64,000 nt of DNA from the NCBI GenBank assembly GCA_021030905.1, contig JAGFMI010000024.1, positions 310,001 to 374,000 on the forward strand, written 5' to 3'. The position numbers were made by a program, and so were the translations under genes. This stretch comes from Pyrenula massariospora. Taxonomy: Eukaryota; Ascomycota; Eurotiomycetes; Pyrenulales; Pyrenulaceae. The notes under the pieces were generated by a model. It was not told the DNA's origin. It did not search any database and saw only the letters and a list, made by a program, of their open reading frames with translations. This document shows, piece by piece, positions 44,258 to 55,671 of this stretch. Position 1 is the stretch's first letter. Every line of letters begins with the position of its first letter.

Positions 44258-45761
44258 GCTTGTCCAAGGACCACAGAGACAACAAATCGCGCGCTACTGA
44301 TGTGTAGAATGCTCACTTGATGTTAGCGACCTCTTAAACACCACTTTGAAACGCACTCCTCCTCACCTTAGATTCAATCAACTATCCAGTTCAATCGATT
44401 CCTGTCGAAGCACTAACACCTCGTCATCACGATTCCCAACGACTTTTATATGTCTTCCCAGTCTCGTATCCCGAGCTTTCTAGATCGTACAATGGTAAAC
44501 GCGAAACAAACAACTCCAAGCACCCATGGCTCTAATACCCAATGTCGAAAACCCATAACCTCTCTCCGTTCGCCCTTCTTACAAATAAAAATTGCATAAT
44601 ATACTTACTCGCTCAAAAATGGATCCTCCTCGGGAACCCATCTACGTCCACGAACGCACACAACGAAACCAACCTACCCACCCATCCATCCACCCGCCCA
44701 CGCAAACGTAGCACCTCCATATACGCAAACAACAGATTGCATTGTGTTATGTTTGCCCACCCACGCAGTCTTTCTCGGGGTTTTGACTAGGCCTCTGCAG
44801 ATGCACCTACCTATCTACCTAGTCCTACCTGCTCGGTCGATTCTCTGAGCCGCGACACATCGAGCCACCGTCGCGTCTACACGAGAGACGCAAAACCATC
44901 TAATTATCTAGCTAGGCAACCGACACAAACCCAAGGCAGCTCATCATAACAAAAACCATGAGATAACGCGGAAGTACCCTGCCCGGGCTCTAGAACACGA
45001 CACGCGCGCCGCAGGTGTGCCCCCCAACAAAATCTTACCCATCGTCCGCATCCAAGGCGAATCCCATCGAGCATCCCCGACCTAGCAAGGGCTGGTCTAA
45101 CAAATCTTAAGTATCCCCTTCCTGATCGTCTAACGATCCTCGAGCAGGGCGGTACGGTAAAAGCACTGACCGGACCGCTTTAACGACCGACGTCTCAAAC
45201 GGGGCCTGAATAGGCTGCACAACCACTGACCTCCTTCCTCTTCTTCGTTGGAGTCAAAATTAAATTCGCCATGCTATCGGTACTTTGGCTGGGCCGGGAA
45301 TAGAAGGACAACCAAACCCGAAGGATGGATATAGGTAGGTCGAGAGAGACGTGAACCGGGAGCGGGTGAAAAACCCGCCAACAGCGCACGTATCAATGGG
45401 GTAGAGCCGAAGCCCAGCAAAGACACAGTTCCTGGTCCTACCGTAGGACTGGGTCAATGCAAATCGAAGAGGTCGGATGACGAGATATTCGCTGTTTAAG
45501 CTCGTTTGATCGTCAACTATACTCGGATTTCTATTCCATTATATCATACCATACCAAGGCCTAGGTAGATAGATATGCACAAGACAAGAAAACTTTCGTC
45601 CACCTCGCGCCCACAGACCGCCCCTCTCATATATCTGTGACTTATCCATGAATTTTCAGGCGAAAATGCCCATACCTCCCCCGCAGCAGCACACAATCTT
45701 CACCCCAGCGCACTGCTCCTCCCCTCCCCTCCCCTCCCCTCCACGCCCCTCAAACAGTCCA
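44258..45761. other. Intergenic, no gene seen
   Basis: 1.5 kb between two minus genes. It holds CCTACCTATCTACCTAG-type tracts at 44806-44832 and CCTAGGTAGATAGATA at 45560-45575. No supported gene. Confidence 0.45.
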
Positions 45762-46907
45762 TCAATTCGCCGGCCAAACCGCCGCCCCCCACCCCTCCGC
45801 CCCGCCCAACAACTCCCCCACCAACCCCCCCGTCCCACTGGGCGCATACGCATACACCTTCGTCCACGCGACGCGCGACGCGTACGCGAACCCCGTCCCC
45901 GCCGGCACGAACGCCGTGTCCCCCGGGATCAGGTTGACCGTGCACCCGGCCATCGTGAGCGTGAGCTGGCCCTCGAGGACTTGGAAGGCTTGGTGCGTGG
46001 TGGAGGAGTACGTTTTCGGCGGGGTGGAGGAGGAGGGGGAGGGGGGGGTTTTGGGCATGGCGATGGTGCCGATGGTCACGCGGCCGGCGGTCTCGGCGGC
46101 GGTGGCGAGCGGCTGGATGACCTGGTTTGTTGCGCGGTGTAGGTACTTGGGGCCCTGGTTGCTGGGGATGTAGTAAGGGACGGTTTTGCCGGGGAGGGGT
46201 GAGGTGGTGTTGGCGACGTGCCAGGTGGGCAGGCCGTCCGGGGTGGTGCCGTTGGTGAAGTTGTTGTTTGTGGCGGCGGTGGGTTGGAAGTAGGTGTCGT
46301 ACGTGGGGCCGATGAGGAAGGCTTTGGTGCCGTTGACGGGGTAGTAGAGGAGGGGGTCGTAGGGTGAGTTGGTGGTGGAGTTGTAGGGGGCGCCGAGGGC
46401 GATGAGGAATTTTTCGATGCCGCCCGGGGAGATGTTGGTTAGGAGCTCCGAGTCCGGGTTGATGGCGCCGTAGGTGTGGTTGTTGCCCTGGGTGAGCATG
46501 TGGAAGTCGTTCTGGGTGGCTGTTCTTCCCTGGTCGTTTGCCCAGAAGTTGATCGATCCTTTGCTCGCTTTCCCCCCGGGGTCAGCTCATGTGAAGTTAA
46601 GGATGTCAAAAGACATACTGTACAAGGCTTCCATTAAATGAGGGTGGTTATGAATCGTGCCTGGGATTGTGAAGCCGGAGTTGCCAGCAACCATTGAGAA
46701 GGTGCCTTCAGAGGTCTCATTTGAGACTATCACTCTACCAACCTGGCCATTGAAGTAGAATGCATAACCTTGGGTATGAGGAAGAACGTAAGGCTTAGGG
46801 CTCGCTGGAGCAATGCTGACAATAAGAGGGGAATCATCCGGCCAGGCTGCAAGAACACTAGTTACGTAGAGACAGAAGCCAATATACAAAGTTGTTGTAG
46901 TCTTCAT
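45762..46907 (-). CDS. Secreted bicupin, quercetin 2,3-dioxygenase-like
   Basis: Two exons, 46907-46619 and 46567-45762, intron 51 bp, 364 aa, the usual length for fungal quercetinase. These are extracellular metal dioxygenases that open the flavonol C ring and release CO. The start at 46907 gives the signal peptide MKTTTTLYIGFCLYVTSVLA; an ATG 15 codons upstream would mask it. Seen: PKPYVLPHTQGYAFYFNGQV, close to the quercetinase N-terminus; IPGTIHNHPHLMEALY with His86, His88 and Glu93 in the HxHx4E ligand pattern, and after the intron INFWANDQGRTATQNDFHML and QGNNHTYG with the fourth ligand His127. The second cupin is GQLTLTMAGCTVNLIPGDTA near the C-terminus. Substrate by homology only; pirin-like or other cupin oxidases are less likely. 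Confidence 0.87.
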
Positions 46908-47546
46908 GTTGGACCAGTTGGAGGTTCTTTCTATGACCTTTGGTGGAAACAAATGAACGGCTGGCTGAAGGCTGAAGAGCTGGGAGTGCGTATAGCCTTA
47001 TATTGTAGACACCTGAGGAGACAAAATGAAGGGAACCATTGCTGTGAATCGCACTGGCCTTCACGTAGACCTTGTCTAGCCGATGTGAGTCCATGATGGC
47101 AATTTCAAGAAGGAACCGTCCGTAAACGAACAAAAGCTACGAACGGAACCTGGTCAAAGTATCATGAAGAAGGCTTAACGGGCCTCATACTGCCAGGTCT
47201 CTCCTGCCTTCTGGGGGCCGACGTCTTCTCTTGCGCAAATGCTTCGCCTGCCAATTTCCGGTTTGCACATAAACTTTTGACAAAAAGAGGGAATGGAGAG
47301 TTGAGGGAATCGTAAGGGGGCGGCGTAGACCGAGCTTCCCTGACGCTACAAGCCGCCTTACGGGTTGGCCAATTGGAGACGGCCAAGGATCGGTGACGAG
47401 CGAAGGCATACCCATCTCCAATTCCTCTCTGTGACTTGCCTATATAACTTGCTAGATATTGTAGCGACGGATTGAACATTCATAATCTCGATTTATAACA
47501 TCAATTAACTTGTTAGAATTCGTTCAAAGTATGAAGCTTTCCGCTG
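46908..47546. promoter_or_regulatory. Cupin promoter / oxidoreductase 3' region
   Basis: 639 bp between two minus-strand genes. No specific site was recognised; small minus frames at 47162-47479 have no family. Confidence 0.4.
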
Positions 47547-48782
47547 TCAAGTAGCGACGCGCAGAACTATCTTTCCCATTCCTCGTGGACCATTGCCGCT
47601 GCCTTCTACCTCCTCCATAGCCTCCCGTCCTTGATCTAAAGGATATGAACGCCTCACTAGTCCTTTCAACCTGCCTGTCTTAGCTAGGGCAACGAGCTCC
47701 CCAAGCTCTGTGCCATTTGGCTCCACTACGAAGAAGTCAAATGTCGCTTGTCTCTTTCGCATTGAGCTTTCCAAATCTGACAAGGTCTCTGGAGGACATT
47801 GAAGTACGGCCAAAGGATGCGCGATACTGACGATCTTTGCGCCCGTCGCTAGAGTCAAGCGGCACGCGGAATTCAAGCTGCTTCCAGAAGAATTTTGCAA
47901 CAAGGATTGAAGAGCGCCGAGGAGATTGGAGCCTCCCGTGGTGTCAAAAACTACGTCGACCTTCACGATGCCGTCTTTCGCCTGGTGGTGATTGAGGCAC
48001 TCTAATGAAAGGTCTTGACCGATTCGCAAATAGTCCAGTGCAACGTCCGGATCCCAGAGCTTTCCAGTGTGGTGCATAGTTGCCCCTGCGCTTGAAGAGG
48101 ACCTTGATGCGCCAATCACAAATAAGCCAGCGGACTTGGCAATTTGTATTGCTAGATAGCCAACTGCTCCCGTGGATCCCAAGACAAGCAGTACCTTTTT
48201 GTCAGAGGAACCTGTCTGAGGAGACGGTACCGGTAGCTGTAATTTGGCATACCGGAAGAGAGCTTGCCAGGCAGAGAGGCCGCTCAAAGGTAGAGCCGTG
48301 AGTTCTTCATCTGAACTTCCTAAAGCTTCTACCAGAGGAGCGGACGCAAGTTCATCCTCGCTTGCTAAGGTGTACTCGGCAGCTGCCCCATCACGGTCGA
48401 AGCCGAGAAGGGCGAGTACTCTGTCCCCGATCGCAAACTTTGGTTCTGATTTGGAAGCTGGCCGGACGTAGATGGCAGTCACAACACCAAGGACGTCATG
48501 ACCGGGCACTGGCCCGTACGCCGCTGAGAATCGATCGGGACGGAGTGTCTCTTCCCAAGTCAGCTCGCCGCGGGTCAAAGTTGTGGCTATCACCCGAATT
48601 TGGTAGGCATGGCAATCGGCTAGATGAACTGGTCGACTGGTCGAGCCCTCATTTGTAACTTCTGGAGTAGAAACGAGGTCGAAGCTGAAAGAGAGTGCTG
48701 AAGGTGGCGCAGGAGATGATGGGAAAGAAAATTGTGGGAATTGTGGCTGCTGAGATCTACCGGGAAGGTGAAGCGCCTTCAT
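47547..48782 (-). CDS. MDR-superfamily zinc-type/quinone oxidoreductase-like protein
   Basis: Single exon, 411 aa from the ATG at 48782 (MKALHLPGRSQQPQFPQF); an in-frame ATG 21 codons upstream is possible. NAD(P)-dependent reductase of the medium-chain superfamily. Seen: an N-terminal GroES-like half with LTWEETLRPDRFSAAYGPVP and GHDVLGVVTAIYV (the PGHD element), FAIGDRVLALLGFDRDGAAA, LTALPLSGLSAWQALFRYAK, the nucleotide-binding fold VLLVLGSTGAVGYLAIQIAK with the quinone-reductase-like G-S-T-G-A-V-G turn, and VDVVFDTTGGSNLLGAL. No structural-zinc cysteine cluster is apparent, so the zinc-less quinone/enoyl reductase branch is more likely. It lies on the same strand as the cupin, 640 bp upstream. 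Confidence 0.88.
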   Translation of the reverse strand: MKALHLPGRSQQPQFPQFSFPSSPAPPSALSFSFDLVSTPEVTNEGSTSRPVHLADCHAYQIRVIATTLTRGELTWEETLRPDRFSAAYGPVPGHDVLGVVTAIYVRPASKSEPKFAIGDRVLALLGFDRDGAAAEYTLASEDELASAPLVEALGSSDEELTALPLSGLSAWQALFRYAKLQLPVPSPQTGSSDKKVLLVLGSTGAVGYLAIQIAKSAGLFVIGASRSSSSAGATMHHTGKLWDPDVALDYLRIGQDLSLECLNHHQAKDGIVKVDVVFDTTGGSNLLGALQSLLQNSSGSSLNSACRLTLATGAKIVSIAHPLAVLQCPPETLSDLESSMRKRQATFDFFVVEPNGTELGELVALAKTGRLKGLVRRSYPLDQGREAMEEVEGSGNGPRGMGKIVLRVAT

Positions 48783-49826
48783 GTTCGGGGAGCTGGTCAA
48801 ATATATGAGTGACAAAGTTAAGTTGTAGAGATGAGATCGATCCAAACACAGGAAGACTTACCCTGACCACCTATATTGCGTTGGAAAATTACTACGAGCT
48901 TGGCTTTAGGACAAAGACACCTGTTCAAGAGATCCTGTAGTTGTGGACCGGAAAAGCACCGCTAACAAAATGAACAATCTCTAGCTGGATTTGTTCTGTT
49001 TTGGACGAGAATTAGTGAAGAGACAGCATAGAGCTCAATTTTATATCTCCGTCAGCGAGAGGCATAGGTTCAGCGATGCTAATTCGTGGGACTGTGTCTT
49101 ATGCAGTCTGACAAAGCCGCGGATAAAACTTGACTGGCATGTGCATAGGTTAGTTCTACTTGTTAGATTTGCCGGGAGAATGCGGGGGTAGTGTTGCTGA
49201 ATGGGATGGCTTGTTGAACTGTCGAGATCCGAATGTGCAGGACAGCGACGAACATCAGATGAGATGGTTTACACCAAGTGCAGTGGCTGGCTTTAGTCGT
49301 GATTTCCTGATTAGATCACGAATGAATACCGGGTCTAGAGGTTATGTCGACACTATCGACCGTAACAGCCAATAATTTCCACATCTTTTTATAGCGAGGC
49401 GGGTGTTGTGATAGAGGCAAAGAGTCAGAGGCATGCGTATACTGCTCAAAACTTCATCGTCGTGTGGGATGCCTCCCATGATAAGATAATCAACTGGCAG
49501 CTTCTCATCACCGCGTCCCCGTCCGGCCGTCAAGCACAAACATCGGCTACTCCTTTGGCGCAGAAGCGTCCAACAATCGCAGCTCCGCTTTGCTCCTGTC
49601 CTTCTTAATAAGCTCAACGCCGGAATCGACGACTCTGCCTGGTTATTCGTAGACCAGGGTCCTGTGCAATCCGATGCCCTATGGAGAGGTGCCAGAAGCG
49701 TGGATCAAGCAGACTGCCAGCTCACTTAGAGTATTTTCAGCCGTTCCTAAAAAGTCACCATGAAGGATAGACCTTTTGCATAACCTTGTGCTGTTCCTAT
49801 TGACGACTTTGCGTAGCCTTCGAATA
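48783..49826. other. Intergenic, no gene seen
   Basis: Upstream of the MDR gene and downstream of the GRF gene. Small frames at 48991-49191, 49160-49375 and 49408-49608 are not supported. Confidence 0.45.
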
Positions 49827-50780
49827 TCATGGTTTCCTCTTCCCTTTTCCAATGCCATCGCCGATGTCTTGTTTCAAATGTGAAATGACCGCTCGGTGTG
49901 TTTCCCGCTCGGCCTCTAGCGCTGCTATTCTCCCTGTCAAATCCGCGATTTGCCTGTCTTTTGATTTCAGAGCTTCTCGTGATATTTCTCTGCCTTTCAT
50001 TATGCCCTTGACACGGAGCTCCTGCCGATTCAAGAGCGCAACTAATTCAGACTCTATGTTTGCAGATAGTTGGACTGGTTTCAAGACAGTGAGAGCATCT
50101 TGAGCAAGATCTCCAGATTCTTGGACCTTGATAGGTGTTGGAAGGCCGTTGCCTTTCGCCGTGACGAAAACATCATCTTGATTTTGTGGAGAGCGCCAGC
50201 CTTCCCCGTTGTCGTGATTCCTCTTGCTTGGTGTTGAGGCATAGTCTGTTCGAGCAGCCTTTCGAGGGGTCTCTGGCAGAATATTTCGAGCCTCCGTGTC
50301 AAGTACCGGAAGCGCCACAGCAGCAAGCTCTTCGTCGTTGCTTGACGACCAGTCAAATTCATCTTCAACAACTGTAGTCGCTGGAGTGTTAATCCTGTCA
50401 TCCGGGCGTGTCGAACGCGTGCTTGGGGTCTCGCATTGTGCTGTCATTTTGCGCGAAGGCGTATGCGGCTCTGACCTGGCGTTGTTCAGTACCACAAGCT
50501 TCTCCCGTCCCTTTGCCTCGTCGTCAAAGAGGAAGAAGCGACATCTCTTATGCTGCGGCTTTTGACAAGTGTAGACTTTTGTCTGTTAATATTTGCACTG
50601 CAAAAGACATGGAACAAACTCACACCAACGCCCATGATGGCGTCCGCCGTTTTTGACCTGAAAATGCTCGGCTGGGAGTCTTGGGTCGCAGTCGCAATGC
50701 CAGATGCCTTCGAGGAAAGCGCCTTTTGCAGACTTGGATATTCTGTTTGGCGTACCGAACTTTGTCTGATTTTGATCCAT
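49827..50780 (-). CDS. GRF-type zinc-finger protein with C-terminal coiled coil
   Basis: Two exons, 50780-50624 and 50575-49827, intron 48 bp, 301 aa. The GRF finger (PF06839, single-stranded nucleic acid binding in Apn2, topoisomerase III alpha and NEIL3) is at about residues 24-70: LEGIWHCDCDPRLPAEHFQV, then NGGRHHGRWFYTCQKPQHK and RCRFFLFDD. The Cys ligands are at about 29, 31, 56 and 64. The intron falls inside the finger and splicing creates the invariant GRWFYTC. The middle is disordered and acidic (VVEDEFDWSSSNDEELAAVA). The end is a coiled coil, SREALKSKDRQIADLTGRIA, and a basic GIGKGKRKP tail. No catalytic domain is present. A DNA-repair or R-loop role is inferred from the finger alone. 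Confidence 0.87.
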
Positions 50781-53700
50781 AGTGTTCACAGTTGAGCACG
50801 GGATTGCATGGTTGGTATCGGACAGGAGTCTGAACCCGGGTTTTGTTTGTCCGGCGATGACGTCCAAATGTTGCGGGGGAAACCTAGCCTTGGATAACGC
50901 CAAGATACCAACCTACAGATCTCCGTTACAGTTGTTTTGAAACCCTGTAAGGCTGTACATATGTCGGGGTGATGATTCTTAGCAGGACATAAAACACAGA
51001 CATCGATATGGTGGCCGACGATGCTGACCTTCCTACGCTTCTCAAGCCTCAGTTGCAATCTCGGCTATTGCACGGGCCAAGGCCAATTGATTCCTCTGAA
51101 TAGCGGGAAGAAAATGCGTTACCTGCGACTTCCGTTTGGGAGTAGCTGAAATTGAGCCCCCTGAACGCCATATCCACCTCGGGATCCGTCGAGGACATGA
51201 ATGTTTGGAATGAGGAACATCCAAGGGACTGCCTACCTGGGTCGGCGAGAGACGACCCATAATAATACATAACGCGCACAGAAGAGAAGTTTTCAACTAG
51301 GCGGACGACGATAGGGCGCATTTGGGGAGGTTGTATCCCTACTTTTGCATTCTTCTCTAGGCTAGAATGTAGTCTTTATAAGAATCTCTACTTTGAATGT
51401 CTAAAATTAACTACCTATCCTATTAACATATTTCTATCTTATTAACCCCCTTTGGATCTTGGTAAAGGGGAAGCATACGGTCGTGTAGCATGGGTGATCA
51501 TTGAGATAATCAGAATCTTCAATGTTTCATTCGATTTTTTAGGCGACGTAGATGAAGCAGGTTCCTCTCATGTCCAACTGCTCACGAGGAAGCGACATCT
51601 CTGCTTCGGTTTGGATATTCCTCGGCCAACCTTTTTGGCTATTAAAGAACGAGCAAAATGCTTCGGAATCAAATAAGTCATGACCTGGAATATCGCCAGA
51701 GCATCATGTGCTAATTCTTGTTCATTTCGGAATAATGATGCTATCTCTTCGGTCTTAATCTCCTCGATATTCACCTTTTTGATGTATCGTCTACTTTTCA
51801 GAATCTCCTTGAACTAGTCACGAAGGCTCGTTCAAAGACTCGAAGAAAGCAGGATCACAGTGCAATGGCATTCACACGTTTGAAATATGATGGAGATATC
51901 TAGAGGATGAAGTGCGTGTATATGCTCACCTCCGTCTCAGATACATAAAGCAAGAAATTAAGGGGACGGGGCAAACGCACGGATTAGCCGTGCTTTGTCT
52001 GCGTAGACACTAAAGCAGTACGGCGCGGGGGAGAGCAGTTTTGGTCCGTTACTAGTAAATGCGTTAGGGTCTTAGCGACCGTTCTAAGGTCTGTAGGTAA
52101 GTGGGGACATGTTTTTCTTTCAGCCGCCTTTAACAGAATGCATGATTCCTCAGTCTGAAGACACTTGCAGAATTTGGCTCCTACAAAATGAGAAGACTTC
52201 GTCGCCTGAGACGCACTGGAGCCTATGATCTACGTGCGTTTACGAAACCTCCGACTGGCCAGCATACTTGATTTCAAAGAGTAAGTGACACTAGCATTGT
52301 GCTCTCAGTCCATGACATTTATTGTAAACGACAGTGTTTAGGCTAACTCTGTGCCTCCTCCCATAGCTTGTCCTCTATCATTTGACGTCATCACCAAGAG
52401 GTGCGTACCTCAAAGGTGGATTTAGAGAGCGACTTGGTAATACAGAGATTCTATATCAATGGCCGTACATTCGTTGCAAACCTCACAAAGACCTTCCCCC
52501 AAGACAGAAATTTGTAAGCGCGATATGGTTGATCATTCTTTGCCAACGCGGCAAACGTCGACGCAAGTCCAATATCAAGTGTCACAGAACTCAGCCATCC
52601 GGCCCTTCAGCGCTTTTCCTGCGGGTGCTTCCTAGAGCCTTTCGAGGTCTTAATGTCACTCCCTGCAACAGTCTTGGAATCTCAGTTTAGCGACATGAAT
52701 AATGACGTAGTACACACCTCTTTAGACCATATTTCGACAGCCGTTCCGTGATTATCATCGGGTCCGAGGTCTGACGACGAGAATGCTATATAAAATATTA
52801 ATGAGGCGCCCGAACTCGCCCTTGGAGGGATCAACGTACCATTGTGGGAGAGCAGGTCCCCATACGGTTTTTCGTAGTTGGCGAGAGCGGCCTCAATTGA
52901 CTCGGCGGTTTCCGGAAGGATGATGTCAGAAGTATTATTATTGCCTTCTTCGCTGGAGAGAAAATTGGAACTCATGGCGCTGTGCAGAGCCTAATGGACA
53001 ATGGAATCTGCTGCATTTGTTTAAGCTTGGTTGATGAGGGTATTCAGAAGATCGCCTAGATTCCTGAGCCAAGCAGATAGTTAAGGAACACGTCTGCTCT
53101 GCACGCAGATGGACAGTTCGTGACCACAAAACCGAGTCTTGACCCGGTAGGGGACTGTCGTCATCTTTGAATTGCGCTCCATTTGAATGCGGCTCTCTCG
53201 CTGTTGGCGTTCTTCTTCAGCGGTCGCCGTACGTGGTGCGAAGGATGACCAGTAAAGCTAACAGTTGGGTCTCGTCGGTTTGGAAATATTTAGCACCCAA
53301 TCAATGGCATTGAAAGAACGATGCGTGCTGACTTTTCACCAATCAAGCTGGACATGGAGGCTCGACGCCCATCCGCGGGCAAGTCATCGCTTTAAACTTC
53401 AATCGTCCTTCAGGTGGGAGAGAGCCGTGAGAGTCTCCCCGGTTTCACAAGACTGTATATGATTGGCTGCCATGGCGAAACCGGGGAAGATGTTGCCAAG
53501 CTTCCTCCACGGTCGGAGGGTTGACCGGAAGACGTTCTCCGATTGGTGCGCGGATCTTTTGACGCTTATGATTGGCAGAAAGGAGACACATGGCAGACCG
53601 GTGAGAAGTTGTCCGGGTTGAAGAGGTGGTTTCAAGGCTATTTTATGGCTAATTTCGAGGCTGATTTGAGGCTATTTCGAGCAAAGTGAAGCGGTGGCAG

Positions 53701-53794
53701 CACCGATACCGCAAGCTAGTTCACACATGGAGCCATATAAAGGATTCCCCAAGACAGAGCGTGAAGGTCAATCCGCATTCTCCTCCTGGACCTG
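50781..53794. other. Gene-poor 3 kb stretch
   Basis: Mostly without supported genes. 51340-51460 is AT-rich with many TA steps (actacctatcctattaac and similar), as in old RIP-affected DNA, but no element ends are seen. A 90-codon minus frame at 51049-51321 and two opposed frames near 51452-51774 are unassigned. Three CCAAT boxes (read as ATTGG) lie near 53463, 53541 and 53571. One doubtful gene is listed separately. Confidence 0.4.
52682..52975 (-). CDS. Doubtful small spliced protein
   Basis: Exons 52975-52840 and 52785-52682 with a 54-bp GT-AG intron ending tatatag give a 79-aa protein. It begins MSSNFLSSEEGNNNTSDIIL and continues ETAESIEAALANYEKPYGDL. Splicing lengthens the frame sensibly into SSSDLGPDDNHGTAVEIWSK. 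A further intron after WSKE could add a basic tail ending HPQEKR (stop near 52610). No family was recognised. CCAAT boxes upstream would suit a promoter. It could equally be a remnant of a larger gene. Confidence 0.32.
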   Translation of the reverse strand: MSSNFLSSEEGNNNTSDIILPETAESIEAALANYEKPYGDLLSHNGTLIPPRASSGASLIFYIAFSSSDLGPDDNHGTAVEIWSKEVCTTSLFMSLN

Positions 53795-54964
53795 CTATGG
53801 TCTAAATAGATCGTGTTTTCGATGTAGTCTGGCGCTGACTTCAGCGAGATTGTTCTCATTTCGGACGTTGATAATCCCATGTCGTACAAAATGAGCGACC
53901 CAAGTCATCACACGAAAATTAAATTCACCACGCATCAACTCGTTGCTGATCTCTTGAATAGTCATCAAAGCAAAACTCTCAACCTCCTTGTCGGCAGGGC
54001 GTGGGACCATTCTGGGCTCCAGTTCCAACTCATAGACGTATTGAACATGATGTTGGCAACCCGGCTTTCCATCATTCGTTTGAGTCATCTGGTACGATAC
54101 CGTTCCACATGCTTTGGCATTATTCCGCGTGAACTCTTCCGGTATCGACGCTTCTTCAGCCGCCCTTCGAACCAGTTTGTCCAATGGATTCTGCCCCGAA
54201 GCCAGGTTTGTGGCTACAGTATTATCGAGCATCCCGGGAAAGGGCTTCTTCATTTGAGATCGTCGAGGAACCCAGTATTTCAGGCCATCGCCAGTTCGTA
54301 CATACGCCGTTAAATGCACTCCCGAGGTGATGATACCAAAGACATCCACGCCGCAAAGGTCCATGTCAAGCACATGATCTCCCTCTGATGATATGACTGG
54401 AATCAGTTCGTTTCCCCATTTCCGGAGGCACTCCACTTTGCTGTCCTCGTGACCGCGACGGAGGGTAGCCTGCATGACTGCACTGCGCTCTTCGAATGAA
54501 ACGTTTCCGGCAAGTGTCAAAAAGCGTTGATCATGATCAAGTTTCCAAGAGTCTGACCAGCTGATAGCTTTCACGAAAGAGGAGTGCACGTATCCAAGCG
54601 GCTTCATAAATCCATCGACCATGAAATAGTAATAGTCTTTCATAAAGGCTCGGTACTTTTCGGGATCCTGCTGATAGTACGGCCATCTATCAATCCGGTC
54701 AATCAATTCCAAGCTGTTGAACCCGTCGTTTAACGTGGCATGGTTCGCTGTTGGAGCACCACCGCTGAAAGTTGCCTCCGGTCCAAGATAATTCAATTTG
54801 AACCCCATTTCATTCACTGGCTTTTGCTTGCTGGATGGCTCGGATTGGATTTCACAGGATGTAAGTAGGTGTGCCGGATTGTGCAAATTTGTCAAAGTAA
54901 GGAGACCGGCCAAGATGCTCGCTAGATACTGCCCGAGCCAAGGGAACTGCATTTGGTTGCCCAT
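53795..54964 (-). CDS. Nudix-like protein with DUF4743 (Tnr3 N-domain type), degenerate Nudix box
   Basis: Single exon, 389 aa. The DUF4743 plus Nudix arrangement is that of the N-terminal half of yeast thiamine pyrophosphokinase Tnr3 and plant NUDT20/24, which act on thiamine-diphosphate derivatives. Seen: LELIDRIDRWPYYQQDPEKY, FMVDGFMKPLGYVHSSFVKA, then GVHLTAYVRTGDGLKYWVPR and MLDNTVATNLASGQNPLDKL followed by VRRAAEEASIPEEF. The Nudix box is altered: the opening Gly-Gly, the Glu of GE and the Glu of RE are replaced (VATNLASGQ, VRRAAEEA), though the EE pair stays. The N-terminus has an extra 50 residues with a hydrophobic segment (LASILAGLLTLTNL), absent from the family; an ATG at MGFKLNYLG would drop it. 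Hydrolase activity is doubtful. Confidence 0.85.
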   Translation of the reverse strand: MGNQMQFPWLGQYLASILAGLLTLTNLHNPAHLLTSCEIQSEPSSKQKPVNEMGFKLNYLGPEATFSGGAPTANHATLNDGFNSLELIDRIDRWPYYQQDPEKYRAFMKDYYYFMVDGFMKPLGYVHSSFVKAISWSDSWKLDHDQRFLTLAGNVSFEERSAVMQATLRRGHEDSKVECLRKWGNELIPVISSEGDHVLDMDLCGVDVFGIITSGVHLTAYVRTGDGLKYWVPRRSQMKKPFPGMLDNTVATNLASGQNPLDKLVRRAAEEASIPEEFTRNNAKACGTVSYQMTQTNDGKPGCQHHVQYVYELELEPRMVPRPADKEVESFALMTIQEISNELMRGEFNFRVMTWVAHFVRHGIINVRNENNLAEVSARLHRKHDLFRP

Positions 54965-55671
54965 CCGGTCGGAAAGGGCGGACGCTTGAGATTCTCCATG
55001 ACTCTTGTAACAGACATCACAGCTGAAAAACTACCGAATTCAAAAGTTCCGATCAGAGATTTGGCAAAAGGACCCAATGCAGCAACGGGGCTTGTTGCAG
55101 AAGGGTCTGGGGGCGCCTTCACCGGTTAGGAAAGTGCGCGCGCTGATTGGCCAAGACCAAGCCACCTGGAAAATCCATCAACAGGGCGCCCTTACTTTTT
55201 CGCACCACGTTCCACGGGCGTGTCAGGCACATTTTTCATCGGTTTATTATCTTCACCGGTTAGAGAGAGTGTCCTATGATTTCGAGGTATCGGGGAGGAC
55301 CAATTAACCAATGCCCGAACACTTGGCTCTGTCTTCGGAGCCCTTCCTTGCCGGAAAACCGACAACGTCCACTTACATCCGGCCGAAGCGCTTTGCCTGG
55401 TCGCCACTTCATCTTCATATGCACAGTCGTCGATGTGCTTTCCCGTGAGATGGTCTCTGAAAAGACCGGGCTCTCAAATGACACATTGGCAATGCTCCCA
55501 TGGCATAACAGAGATCTCGAAGAGGCATTCCCGCCCCCTTCCCCTTGCAATTGTGCGCACGTAAAACCGGGGTTTTGGCTGCCGCAAGGGGAGGGGAGGC
55601 GGTATGACCCACAGAGCCGTTCAAACATTTTCTGAATTGCGGATGCAGAAAGCAAAATCCTAACCGGCACC
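54965..55671. promoter_or_regulatory. Divergent promoter, Nudix-like gene and Zn2Cys6 gene
   Basis: 707 bp. Overlapping frames on both strands at 55260-55690 have no family and are taken as chance. Confidence 0.4.
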
